Source of the DNA: Pollutimonas bauzanensis
GTDB lineage: Bacteria; Pseudomonadota; Gammaproteobacteria; Burkholderiales; Burkholderiaceae_B
Direction of reading: 5' to 3'
Assembly: GCF_900129885.1 (NCBI RefSeq)
Contig: NZ_FQXE01000018.1
Location: 45,064-109,063, forward strand
DNA: 64,000 nt
Part shown: one piece after another, positions 25,087 through 33,679 of the stretch
How the letters are laid out: the number at the start of each line of letters is the position of its first letter
How positions within the stretch are numbered: the stretch's first letter is position 1
Made by a program: the position numbers and the translations under genes
Notes under the pieces: generated by a model
Seen by the model: the letters and a program-made list of their open reading frames with translations, nothing else
What the model was told of the DNA's origin: nothing
Database searches by the model: none

Positions 25087-25950
25087 TCAATCCGAGCGAA
25101 GTTTGGGGTCGATGGCGTCCCGCAAGGCGTCGCCCAGCAAGTTCAGGGCAAGCACCGTCAATAGAATCGCCACGCTGGGGAATACCGTCAGCCACCAGGC
25201 ATCCAGGATGTTCTCGAAGCCTTCGCGTATCATGCTGCCCCAGGTGGCGGTCGGCGGGGGCACGCCCAGGCCGATGAAGCTCAGCGAGGCCTCGGTGCGT
25301 ATGGCCGAGGCCATCCACAAAGAACCCAATACCACCACGTCGGAAATCATGTTGGGCACGATATGCACGCCCATCAGGCGCAGCGGACTGTAGCCCAGCG
25401 CGCGGCCGGCTTCGATGAAATCGCGCTGTTTCAATGCAATGGTGGGCGCCCGCGCCACGCGCACGAAAGGCGCGATTTCGGTAATGGCGATGGCTATGAT
25501 GAGGTTTTCCAGGCTGGCGCCCAGCATGGCCGCGATCATCAGCCCCAGCACCAGCGTGGGAAAGGACAGCAGCACATCCACCAGCCCCATGGTCAGCCGG
25601 TCGAGCCATCCCCCGATATAGCCGGCGAGAACCCCCAGCGCCGAGCCTATCGTCATGGCGATGAGGATGGCCACAAAGCCCACCAGCAGCGATACGCGCG
25701 ACCCGTATATGAGGCGGGACAGGACGTCGCGCCCATAGCTGTCCGTCCCCAGCCAGAACTCGGCCGAAGGCGGCTCCAGGCGATAGGCGATGTTCTGCTG
25801 CAGGGGATCGTGGGGGGCAAGCCAGGGCGCGAACAGCGCCGTGAATACGATCAACAGCAGCAGCCCCAGCCCTATCCAGGACAGGCGATTCTTGCTCAGC
25901 GCCAGCCAAAGCGCATTGGGGCGGGAGGCAATGGAAACGGTGGCGCTCAT
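25087..25950 (-). CDS. Dipeptide-type ABC permease (DppC-like)
   Basis: A 287-residue inner-membrane permease. It starts MSATVSIASRPNALWLAL at 25950, with a cytoplasmic N-terminus and a first transmembrane helix at about 25-45. The FWLGTDSYGRDVLSRLIYGS segment is the DppC hallmark, and the EAA loop is EAGRALGYSPLRLMGVHIVP. The start codon overlaps the stop of the DppB-like gene by four bases. It forms a heterodimeric channel with that protein. Confidence 0.93.
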   Translation of the reverse strand: MSATVSIASRPNALWLALSKNRLSWIGLGLLLLIVFTALFAPWLAPHDPLQQNIAYRLEPPSAEFWLGTDSYGRDVLSRLIYGSRVSLLVGFVAILIAMTIGSALGVLAGYIGGWLDRLTMGLVDVLLSFPTLVLGLMIAAMLGASLENLIIAIAITEIAPFVRVARAPTIALKQRDFIEAGRALGYSPLRLMGVHIVPNMISDVVVLGSLWMASAIRTEASLSFIGLGVPPPTATWGSMIREGFENILDAWWLTVFPSVAILLTVLALNLLGDALRDAIDPKLRSD

Positions 25951-26888
25951 TGATACTTCACCCTCGGGTCTACAAGCCCGTATATCAAATCGGTCAAAAG
26001 ATTGACGAGGATCACGCAGGTGGCGAACACTATCATCAGTCCTTGCAGCAAGGTGTAGTCGCGCACATTCAGGGCGCCCAGGATCAGCTTGCCCAAGCCG
26101 GGCCGGTTGAAGACGATTTCCGTCAACACCGAATTGCCGATCAGGGTGCCGAAATACAGGCCGACCACCGTCACGATGGGAATCAGCGCATTGCGCAGGC
26201 CGTGGCGCACGATCAGCCGCAAGGGACGGACCCCCTTGGCCCTCGCGGTGCGTATATAGTCTTCCCCCAGGACCCCGAGCATGGACGAACGGGTCACCCG
26301 CATCACATAGGCCATCATGATCAGCCCCAGATTGAAGGCGGGCAGCGCCAGGTTGCGCAATTGGGTCCCCCAGTCGCCGGAGCGGGTCGAGCTGATGACG
26401 GGAAACCAGCCGAGCTGGATGGCGAACACCAGCAGCATGAGGATGGCTGAAACGAAAGCGGGAAAAGACAGGCCCGTAAGGGACAGCAAGCGTCCGAAGT
26501 AATCGGGCCAGGAATTGCGCCGCAGCGCGGCCCACATGCCCAGCGGCAGGCCGAACACCGTGCCGACCAGGATGGCGGCGGCCGTCAGCTGTATCGTCCA
26601 GGGCAGCACCGATGCGACCTCCTGGAGCACGCTTTTGCCGCTGGACATCGAGACCCCCAGGTTGCCGGTGAATATGTCGCCCAGGAAATCCAGATACTGT
26701 ATGTATACCGGCTGGTTCAGCCCCAGCTGCGCGCGCAGCGCGTCCAGCGCTTCGGCGCTGGCCTGGTCCCCCAGCATGACGGCCGCGGGGTCGCCCGGCA
26801 CCAGGCGCACCAGTATGAACACGGCCGTCAACATGGCCAGCAGGGTCGGAATGGCCAGCAGCAGGCGCTTGATTGCAAAACGCATCAT
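25947..26888 (-). CDS. Dipeptide-type ABC permease (DppB-like)
   Basis: A 313-residue permease. It starts MMRFAIKRLLLAIPTLLAML at 26888, where ATGA overlaps the stop of the flavoprotein gene upstream. The family signatures VRLVPGDPAAVMLG near residue 30 and the EAA loop RTARAKGVRPLRLIVRHGLR are present, with about six transmembrane helices. Translation coupling to the flavoprotein indicates the transporter and the oxidase are made together. Confidence 0.93.
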   Translation of the reverse strand: MMRFAIKRLLLAIPTLLAMLTAVFILVRLVPGDPAAVMLGDQASAEALDALRAQLGLNQPVYIQYLDFLGDIFTGNLGVSMSSGKSVLQEVASVLPWTIQLTAAAILVGTVFGLPLGMWAALRRNSWPDYFGRLLSLTGLSFPAFVSAILMLLVFAIQLGWFPVISSTRSGDWGTQLRNLALPAFNLGLIMMAYVMRVTRSSMLGVLGEDYIRTARAKGVRPLRLIVRHGLRNALIPIVTVVGLYFGTLIGNSVLTEIVFNRPGLGKLILGALNVRDYTLLQGLMIVFATCVILVNLLTDLIYGLVDPRVKYQ

Positions 26889-28039
26889 GAGGACTTCTCC
26901 TTGGGCATGTCCCGCGCGGGTTCGGCCGCCATGAGCCGTTGCGCCGCCAGGTTCTGGATCGCCCGCCGGGTCGAGCCGCGCACGATCAGATCGGCCAGCG
27001 CGGCGCCCACTACGGGAACCAGCTGGAAACCGTGGCCGGAAAAGCCGAAAGCATGGAATACCCCCGCGGCATGGGGGGATGCGCCGACCACGGGCAGCAT
27101 GTCCTGGGTTTTCGCCTCCAGCCCGGCCCAGACCCGCACGATGCGGATGTTGCGCACATCGGGGAACAGATCCGCGGCGGCGCGCGCGCCCTGGGCCAGC
27201 ACACGCATACGCGCCGTCGAAGTTTCCTTGTCCAGATCGGGTATGCCCTGCAGCCCGCCGCCTATGACCAGGGTGCCCTGGTCCGCCTGCTTGAACGACA
27301 GCGAACGGCCCGCGATGGACACGACGGGCTTGATGAAAGGCGCGAGGCGCTCGCTGACCATCATCATCGACGACTTCGTGGCTAGCGGGATGTCGTCCCC
27401 TATCATGGCCGCGATGCGGCCCGACCAGGCGCCCGCGGCGTTCACGATGGCCGGCGCGACCCACACCCCGCGGCTGGTGCGCACCGCCCAGTCGCCGCCG
27501 CGCGGCTCGATACCGTCCACGCCGCATTGTTCCATGATGACCACGCCGGCGGCTTCGGCGCTTCTGCGGAAGGCCAGCAAAGCGCGATGCGGGTCGGCCG
27601 CGCCATCGCGCCGCGCCACCGAGGCGCCTACGCAGCGCGCCCCAAGGGCGGGCAAAAGGCGCCGCAACTCATCGGGACCTATGATTTCCTCGTGGGTGTA
27701 GCCGCCGCGCCGCAAAGCATCCACGCGCGCGGCCAACTGATCCAGCGTAGGCTGGGTTTCGGCCACGCAGATCTGGCCATGCGCATGAAAGCCGCAATCA
27801 TCCCCGACCAGCGCGGCCAGCCCGTGCCACATTTCCATGGCTTCCAGGGACAGGTCCAGTTCGCCGAGGTCCCGATTCAGGGTGCGCACGCCGGCGGCGG
27901 TCGCGCCGGAGGCATGGCGCCCCACCCAGGCGCGCTCGATGAGGATGACGCGCTTGCCCTCCCGGCCCAGGTGCATGGCGGCGGACAGGCCATGCAGGCC
28001 CCCGCCTATGACCACGACATCGTAGACGGAATGCGTCAT
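26885..28039 (-). CDS. FAD-dependent oxidoreductase, glycine oxidase/DadA-like (oxidase beta-type subunit 1)
   Basis: A 384-residue DAO-family flavoprotein. The dinucleotide-binding motif VVVIGGGLHGLSAAMHLG sits at about 8-25, followed by LIERAWVGRHASGATAAGV, typical of sarcosine oxidase/OoxB beta-type subunits, and a C-terminal FAD loop GFSGHGFQLVPVVG. The start is the ATG at 28039, which overlaps the stop of the next flavoprotein gene. In OoxABC, HcnABC and hydroxyproline dehydrogenase systems such a subunit oxidises a secondary amine, with electrons passing to partner flavin and Fe-S subunits. All partners are encoded here. Confidence 0.9.
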   Translation of the reverse strand: MTHSVYDVVVIGGGLHGLSAAMHLGREGKRVILIERAWVGRHASGATAAGVRTLNRDLGELDLSLEAMEMWHGLAALVGDDCGFHAHGQICVAETQPTLDQLAARVDALRRGGYTHEEIIGPDELRRLLPALGARCVGASVARRDGAADPHRALLAFRRSAEAAGVVIMEQCGVDGIEPRGGDWAVRTSRGVWVAPAIVNAAGAWSGRIAAMIGDDIPLATKSSMMMVSERLAPFIKPVVSIAGRSLSFKQADQGTLVIGGGLQGIPDLDKETSTARMRVLAQGARAAADLFPDVRNIRIVRVWAGLEAKTQDMLPVVGASPHAAGVFHAFGFSGHGFQLVPVVGAALADLIVRGSTRRAIQNLAAQRLMAAEPARDMPKEKSS

Positions 28040-29436
28040 GGCTCGCCGCCCCCGATATCCAGGGACGCGAGCTCGCCTATGGTCAAGGGCTTGAGGGGCG
28101 GCCGGATCCGGAAGAATCCCACCTCGGCGACGGGACAGTTCTGCTCGGCGGCAAGTATGTGGGCGATGGTGTAGCCGCACTGCCGCCCCTGACAGGGGCC
28201 CATGCCCGCCCGGGTAAAGGACTTGATCTGGTTAGGCCCGGGATGGCCTATCTTGGCCGCCGCCCGGATATCGCCCGCGGTCAGCTCTTCGCAGCGGCAT
28301 ACGATGGTGTCGTCCGATGGGGCGGACAGGCTGGCGCGGGGCGGATACATCGCATCCAGCATGGGCCGTATGGCAAGCTGCGCGGCCAGTTTCCTGCGCA
28401 GGGGGGCGGCCGCCCGCGCCGCGGTTTCCGGCGAGACTTTCTTGGCGCGGATCGCCGCGCCAAGCGCCGCCAGTTCGCCGCGGGCTTCGGCCGCGCGCGC
28501 CCCTCCGATGCCGGCGCCGTCGCCGGCCACGAACAGCCCGGCCTGGCTGGTTTCACCCCAGGCATCGAGCTCGGGCGCCAGGCAGGCCTGCTCCGTCAGC
28601 CAGACATGCTTGCATTCGAGCGCCTTGGTCATGTGTATGGACGGCACCACGCCCTCATGCACCAGCAGCAGGCCGGCCGGCACGCGGTGCGCGGCGCCAT
28701 CATGGCTTTCGTAGACGATATGCGCAAGCCGGCCTTCGCCTTCGGCCCGGAACTGCCTGACGCCCCGGATGACGGGCACGTCCGCGGCGCGCAGTTCGCG
28801 CATCCAGCCGTAGCCCTTGCGCATATCGCGCCAGCTGCCCACCGCCTTCAGGAAATAAGGCAGGCCGCGCCTCCAGGCGCCCGGAGGCGCCGTATCCAGC
28901 CAGCCGGCGATTTTCCCGCCAGCCTTCAGCAACTGCGCCATGTAGAGCAGCACCAAGGGGCCGCTGCCGGCTATCCATACCGGCTCGGCCGGCACCTGAT
29001 TCGAAGTCTTCAACACGATCTGGGCCGCGCCCACCGTCATCACGCCGGGCAGCGTCCATCCCGGAAACGGCGCGGGCCTTTCCTGCGCCCCCGTGGCGAG
29101 CAGCACATTGTCCGCCGCCACGATTTCGGCCTGCTGATCGCGGCTCATGTAGACATGCCAGCCCCGCTCTATCTGCCACACTTGCGTGCCGGGCTGGTAT
29201 TCGGCGCCGCAATTCCGGAAGGCTCGCGCCAGGGCCGACCCGGCGCGGTATTCCTCGCCCAGCAGCATGCCGGTGGGGGTATCCGCCACGGTTTCCACGG
29301 CCCGCCAGATCTGGCCTCCGGGCGCGGGCTGCTCGTCGACCAGCAAAACGCTCAGACCATGGCCGCGGGCCCGGATCGCCGCATTCATCCCGGCGGGCCC
29401 CGCGCCTATGATCACCAGGTCGTATTGGCGCGTCAT
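28036..29436 (-). CDS. NAD(P)/FAD oxidoreductase with BFD-type 2Fe-2S segment (OoxA/HcnB-like alpha subunit)
   Basis: A 466-residue flavoprotein. It begins MTRQYDLVIIGAGPAGMNAA (first Rossmann motif), followed by DEQPAPGGQIW and an ATGAQERPAPFPGW loop. A second nucleotide-binding motif (VWIAGSGPLVLLYMAQLL) lies near 170, and FVAGDGAGIGGA near 330 closes the FAD site. The C-terminus (about 385-440) carries a BFD-like cluster segment with Cys in IVCRCEEL and GPCQGRQCG. This is the architecture of opine oxidase OoxA, HcnB and hydroxyproline dehydrogenase alpha subunits. It is coupled to both neighbours by four-base overlaps. Confidence 0.9.
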   Translation of the reverse strand: MTRQYDLVIIGAGPAGMNAAIRARGHGLSVLLVDEQPAPGGQIWRAVETVADTPTGMLLGEEYRAGSALARAFRNCGAEYQPGTQVWQIERGWHVYMSRDQQAEIVAADNVLLATGAQERPAPFPGWTLPGVMTVGAAQIVLKTSNQVPAEPVWIAGSGPLVLLYMAQLLKAGGKIAGWLDTAPPGAWRRGLPYFLKAVGSWRDMRKGYGWMRELRAADVPVIRGVRQFRAEGEGRLAHIVYESHDGAAHRVPAGLLLVHEGVVPSIHMTKALECKHVWLTEQACLAPELDAWGETSQAGLFVAGDGAGIGGARAAEARGELAALGAAIRAKKVSPETAARAAAPLRRKLAAQLAIRPMLDAMYPPRASLSAPSDDTIVCRCEELTAGDIRAAAKIGHPGPNQIKSFTRAGMGPCQGRQCGYTIAHILAAEQNCPVAEVGFFRIRPPLKPLTIGELASLDIGGGEP

Positions 29437-29741
29437 GATGTGATGCTCCGCTTGCCCTGCTGGCGCTCCACCCGCATGCCGTCGCGCACCGGCAGCATGC
29501 AGGTCTGCGTGGACGCGACGCCATCCACAATGGCCAGGCAGTCGAAGCACACGCCCATCATGCAATAAGGCGCGCGCGGGCTGCCGCGCACCGGCGTGCT
29601 GCGGGCGATGGGCACGGCCTGCCGCAACAGCACCGCGGCAACCGTTTCGCCGGCTTCGGCCTTGACGGGCACGCCGTCTATGGTCAGGGAAAGCGCTTGC
29701 GCGCCGGGATCATTCAGTTTACGAAACATGGAATCGCCCAT
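29433..29741 (-). CDS. Small 2Fe-2S protein (OoxC/HcnA-like gamma subunit)
   Basis: A 102-residue ferredoxin-like protein of the Fer2_4 type. The cluster ligands are Cys in PYCMMGVCFDCLAIV and in TCMLPV, the spacing seen in the small subunits of opine oxidase, sarcosine oxidase alpha N-termini and HcnA. The first ATG at 29741 overlaps the 3' end of the next flavoprotein gene by 23 bases; a second ATG at 29729 is possible and neither has a clear Shine-Dalgarno. It would pass electrons between the two large flavoproteins. Confidence 0.9.
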   Translation of the reverse strand: MGDSMFRKLNDPGAQALSLTIDGVPVKAEAGETVAAVLLRQAVPIARSTPVRGSPRAPYCMMGVCFDCLAIVDGVASTQTCMLPVRDGMRVERQQGKRSITS

Positions 29742-30840
29742 GATGAAAGAAGTTCAGGTCGCTATGCAGCATCGAATCGCTCAGGGAACTGGCCAGCGAT
29801 GTGGCATGAAAAGACGCCAGCGTCACGCCGGAATGGCAGAGCGCGATCCAGGCGCCGGGGTGGATGGCCGATTCCGCGTAGACCGGACAGCCGTCGGGGG
29901 TCATGATGCGCAGGCATGCCCATTGCCTTATCAGGCGCGCGCGCGCCAGGTCCGGAAGGATGCGTATGGCCCGGCTGCTCATGCTGGCGGCCGCGGCGCT
30001 CGTAGTGCCGCAATCGAATCCGACTTCTTCCTGGGTCACCCCTATCATGACCGTGCCTTCGCCCGTCTGGCGGATGCCGCTGGCCGGCAATGGCAATACC
30101 GGCGCCAGGCGTTCGGTGACCAGGATCTGGCCGCGCTGGGGCCGCAGCGGCACGTCCAGCCCCACCATGGGGCCCAGCGCCGCGGACCCCAGTCCCGCGG
30201 CGATGACGAATTGCGCCGCATCGAAGCGCCGGGATCCCGCGCGCAGCGAAAACCCGCCGGCGGGCAAGGGATCGATGCCTTCCACAGCGTGATTGCCCAG
30301 CAGCGCCGCGCCGCGCGAGACCAGGCCTTTATGCAGCGCGGCCAACAGCCGCAAGGGGTTCACATGGCCGTCCATGGCGCTGAAGCTGGCGCCGCTTACG
30401 TCCGGCCCGAGGCGCGCGCCGGGCAGGAGCTTTTCCAGCGCCACCCGATCGAGCATTTCGGCACAGGGAGCGCATTCGGGCAATTGCCGGCGCCACTGCG
30501 ACAAGCGCAGCGCGCGCGCGCCCAGCTCGGATTCGCCCAGGCAGAAGTTCACGCCTCCCTTGTTCTCGTAATCCAGGCATATGCCTGTTTCTTCGGTAAG
30601 CTCGGCGGCAAACGCCGGCCATAACTGCGCCGCGTCCCGCGACAGCCGCTGGTAGGCCGGATTGCCATAGCCTTTGCCTTGCACCCATACAAGCCCGAAG
30701 TTGGCTTTGGCGGCGCGAAAGTCCGCATCCGCCCCGTCCAGCACCAGGATTTTCCTGCCCCGGCCCGCCAGGCCATAAGCGATGGCGGCTCCGACCATGC
30801 CGGCGCCGACGACGATTGCGTCATAATCAGGCTTGGTCAT
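29719..30840 (-). CDS. FAD-dependent oxidoreductase, glycine oxidase/DadA-like (second DAO subunit)
   Basis: A 373-residue DAO-family flavoprotein. It opens MTKPDYDAIVVGAGMVGAAI with the FAD motif at about 7-25, followed by VLDGADADFRAAKANFG, and ends with the usual C-terminal SGVTLASF loop. An in-frame ATG at 30852 could add four residues; neither start has a good ribosome site. It is first in the flavoprotein-transporter operon. The start lies only 22 bases from the divergent LysR start, so its promoter must lie inside the LysR gene. Two different DAO subunits in one operon suggest either two substrates or stereoisomers. Confidence 0.88.
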   Translation of the reverse strand: MTKPDYDAIVVGAGMVGAAIAYGLAGRGRKILVLDGADADFRAAKANFGLVWVQGKGYGNPAYQRLSRDAAQLWPAFAAELTEETGICLDYENKGGVNFCLGESELGARALRLSQWRRQLPECAPCAEMLDRVALEKLLPGARLGPDVSGASFSAMDGHVNPLRLLAALHKGLVSRGAALLGNHAVEGIDPLPAGGFSLRAGSRRFDAAQFVIAAGLGSAALGPMVGLDVPLRPQRGQILVTERLAPVLPLPASGIRQTGEGTVMIGVTQEEVGFDCGTTSAAAASMSSRAIRILPDLARARLIRQWACLRIMTPDGCPVYAESAIHPGAWIALCHSGVTLASFHATSLASSLSDSMLHSDLNFFHHGRFHVS

Positions 30841-30862
30841 ATGGACTTTCATGGGTCGGAGT

Positions 30863-31780
30863 ATGAAAAAATCGCTCAATCTGCGGCAGGTCGAAGCTTT
30901 CAAGGCGGTGATCGAGCACGGCACGGTCAGCCGCGCCGCCGAGGCGCTGTTCGTGTCCCAGCCCGCTGTCAGCAAGCAACTGGTCAAGCTCGAGGAAGAC
31001 ACCGGGCTCGCCCTGTTCGACAGGGTGCGCGGCAAGCTGGCCCCCACCCGCCATGGCATGCGGCTGTATGAGGAGATCGACCGCATATTCGCCGGCCTCA
31101 GGCAGGTCGAGCAGGCGATAGACTCCATCCGGCGCGACGAGCAGCGGCATCTGGAAATCGGCGTCATGCCGGCCTTGTCCGGGTCTTTCGTGCGCCGCGT
31201 GACCATGAACTTCATGAAAGCCCATCCCAATGTCCATGTCTCCATCCAGACCCGCAGCTCCCAGTTCCTGGCCGACTGGCTGGTCACAAGGCAGATCGAT
31301 GTCGCCCTGGTGGGCAGCCGCGTGGAAAATCCCTACATCGATCGCGAGCCGCTGATTTCGTCGCCATTGTTCTGCGCCATGCACATCGACCACCCGCTTA
31401 CCAAGAAAAGGATAATCCGCGCCGGGGACCTGGATGGCCTGCCTTTCGTTTCGTTCGCCACAGGCAGCCAGACGGATCAACTGGTCAGGAAGGCATTCAG
31501 CGCGGTGGGCGCCGAGCTGAACAGCGTGCTGGACACCGTGACGGCGCCGACGGTTTGCGAATTTGTCGCCGCGGGCCTGGGCGTTTCGCTGATTCATCCG
31601 CTGTTCGCCGAAGGCACGCGCGGGCGCATCGCCTTGCGCCGCTTCGACCCCGAGATCTTCTTCAAGTTTCAACTGTGCAGCGTGCGGGCATCCCGCAATG
31701 CAAGCCTGATAGAGGCCTTCATGCAGGAAGCCCGCCTGGTGGCGCAGGAAGTGTCGGATGAGCTGCTTCATGGTCAATAA
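30863..31780 (+). CDS. LysR-type regulator of the flavoprotein/peptide-transporter cluster
   Basis: A 305-residue LysR protein. The HTH (residues 3-62) contains LRQVEAFKAVIEHGTVSRAA and FVSQPAVSKQLVKLEEDTG, resembling OccR/NocR-type regulators, which control opine uptake and oxidation genes. The chosen ATG at 30863 gives a normal N-terminus; TTG 30833 and ATG 30851 are in frame but overlap the divergent gene. It sits between the operon it probably controls and the binding-protein gene on the other side. Confidence 0.9.
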   Translation: MKKSLNLRQVEAFKAVIEHGTVSRAAEALFVSQPAVSKQLVKLEEDTGLALFDRVRGKLAPTRHGMRLYEEIDRIFAGLRQVEQAIDSIRRDEQRHLEIGVMPALSGSFVRRVTMNFMKAHPNVHVSIQTRSSQFLADWLVTRQIDVALVGSRVENPYIDREPLISSPLFCAMHIDHPLTKKRIIRAGDLDGLPFVSFATGSQTDQLVRKAFSAVGAELNSVLDTVTAPTVCEFVAAGLGVSLIHPLFAEGTRGRIALRRFDPEIFFKFQLCSVRASRNASLIEAFMQEARLVAQEVSDELLHGQ

Positions 31781-31801
31781 AGGCTGCGCGGCGGCCGGCG
31801 G

Positions 31802-33370
31802 TCAATCAGCCGTTACGGAAGTCTGTTCCGTGACGGGCGGCGCCAGGTTCAGCGCGCCTTTCAGTTCGTAGCCATAGTCGACATTCTTGCCATGCGCCCA
31901 GACCTGCTTCAATCCGAATAGCGGAATGCCGCAAACGTCGTCGTGGATCCTGGCCTGGGCGTCCTTCCACAACGCCAGCTGCCTGGCGGCATCGGGTTCG
32001 ACGCGCGCGGCGCGTATGCTTTCATCAGCCACCGAGCAGTGCGAGAAGTTGGACATGGCGGCCGGCGAACCGATCTGCGCCGCCGAATCGAAAAACTCGG
32101 ACAGATAGGCGTCGGCATTGGGGAAGCGGGCGGCGCCGTAGAAAACGATGGCGCTTTGGTCCTGGCGGCTGCGCGCCTGGTAGGTGGCATGGTCGACGAC
32201 TTCCATGTCCAGCTTGATGCCCGCCTTCGCCAACTGGGACTGCACGATTTCCATGATAGGCAGCTGCGCCGAAATATTGGATACGATGGATTTGATTTCC
32301 AGGCCTTTGGGAAAGCCGGCTTCGGCCAGCAGCGCCTTGGCGTGCTCGATGTCGTACTTGTATGATCCCGCGCCGCAATCATGGCCAAGATAGCCCTCGG
32401 GCACTATCGAACAGCCTTTCGACGCGACGTCCTTGCCGGCGTAGCGCACGATTTCATCGACATCGACGCTTTCGGCAATTGCCTGGCGGACCTTTATATT
32501 GTCCAGGGGCTTTATGTTGCGGTTGATGTGCAAGATGCGGAATTCGGAAGGCTCGAAGATGTCCACATTGACCCCGCGCTTGCGCGCGCGCTCCACCCAG
32601 CGCTGCTCGCGCTTGCCCTGGATGATGTCGATTTCCTCCGACGAGAAGGCCAGGTCGCGGGCGCTGTCCGACGGAATCATGCGATACGTGATGCCCGCCA
32701 GTTTCGGCTTGCCGCGATAGTACTGGTCGTTCGCCAACAGCTCCACGTATTGCTGGGTCACGTGCTTGCTGAAGGCGAACGGGCCGGTGCCGACAGGAGA
32801 AGCGCCGAATTTGGCGCCGAGCTCTTCGCCGGCTTTCTTGCTGACGATATTGCCGCCGTGGTAGTCGGACACGCGCCCGAGGAAGGCGGCGTCCGGATAC
32901 TTGAGCGTGATGCGCACGGTGTATTCATCCACCGCCTCGACCTTGTCCACGCCATTGAAGGTGGCGGCGAAGCTCGAACGCTTGGGGTCCGCCGCGCGCT
33001 GCAGCGAATACACGACGTCCTCAGCCTTGAGCTCGCCGTAATCGCCATGGAATTTGACGCCCTTGCGCAGATGGAAAGTCCATACCTTGCTGTCGCTCGA
33101 CGATTCCCAGCGTTCCGCCAGATCGGGCTCGAGCCTGGACGGGTCGGCGCTGCCCGGGGGAAAGCGTACCAGGGCCCCGAACATCTGGCTGACGACACCT
33201 TTGTCGGCGGTCGATGTGGCGCGATGCGGGTCCAGCGTAGCGTTGTCGGACGCGCCGGAGCTGACTCGCAGCATGGGCCGCCCGGCGCCCTGCGCACAGG
33301 CCTGGGACGCCAGTCCGGCGCCCAAGAGCAGCATGGCGGAAGTCACTACTGACAGAGTTCTCGATTTCAT
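31802..33370 (-). CDS. ABC transporter substrate-binding protein, family 5 (DppA/OppA-like)
   Basis: A 522-residue periplasmic receptor with a signal peptide (MKSRTLSVVTSAMLLLGAGL, cleavage near QACAQG). SBP_bac_5 motifs are ATLDPHRATSTADKGVVSQM, ERWESSSDSKVWTFHLRKGV and KFHGDYGELKAEDVVYSL. It belongs to the separately encoded permease/ATPase set of the same cluster, placed on the other side of LysR. Similar receptors bind peptides, nickel, heme or opine-like compounds; the ligand is unknown. It has its own promoter (33414-33442). Confidence 0.92.
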   Translation of the reverse strand: MKSRTLSVVTSAMLLLGAGLASQACAQGAGRPMLRVSSGASDNATLDPHRATSTADKGVVSQMFGALVRFPPGSADPSRLEPDLAERWESSSDSKVWTFHLRKGVKFHGDYGELKAEDVVYSLQRAADPKRSSFAATFNGVDKVEAVDEYTVRITLKYPDAAFLGRVSDYHGGNIVSKKAGEELGAKFGASPVGTGPFAFSKHVTQQYVELLANDQYYRGKPKLAGITYRMIPSDSARDLAFSSEEIDIIQGKREQRWVERARKRGVNVDIFEPSEFRILHINRNIKPLDNIKVRQAIAESVDVDEIVRYAGKDVASKGCSIVPEGYLGHDCGAGSYKYDIEHAKALLAEAGFPKGLEIKSIVSNISAQLPIMEIVQSQLAKAGIKLDMEVVDHATYQARSRQDQSAIVFYGAARFPNADAYLSEFFDSAAQIGSPAAMSNFSHCSVADESIRAARVEPDAARQLALWKDAQARIHDDVCGIPLFGLKQVWAHGKNVDYGYELKGALNLAPPVTEQTSVTAD

Positions 33371-33413
33371 GGCTTTGCTCTCATTTCAGTTAATGTGGCT
33401 GCAACGAAAGCTC

Positions 33414-33442
33414 ATCCTAAGTTTGCAAAGGATGTGAGTCAA
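33414..33442 (-). promoter_or_regulatory. Sigma70-type promoter of the family 5 binding-protein gene
   Basis: On the minus strand TTGACT (33437-33442) and TAGGAT (33414-33419) are 17 bases apart, 44 bases from the ATG at 33370. The surrounding DNA is AT-rich against GC-rich flanks. Prediction from sequence only. Confidence 0.5.
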
Positions 33443-33679
33443 AGTCCATTAAAGGCTAAGCGTATTCCAAAAGGTTATAGAAACGCCTCGGGAAGGGGGC
33501 TTCTCCTGGCAAGCCCGCGGGACTCCCAGGGTTTGTACTGATACGGTGTATTGGCCCAGGCTAGGGTTAGTCCCAGGCCGCGGCGGCGCGCAAAAAGCGG
33601 CCGAGGCCAGCCTGCGTTCGCGCCAGGCGTGGTCAGCGCGCGGCGGCCGCCGGTACTGCCGCAAGCCCTGGAAGCCTTC
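33443..33679. other. Intergenic region, no gene seen
   Basis: Together with the promoter just described this forms a 309-base gap between the binding-protein gene start and the end of the next LysR gene. The GC-rich part (33540-33660) has short frames with no recognisable domain and no strong terminator hairpin. Confidence 0.5.
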
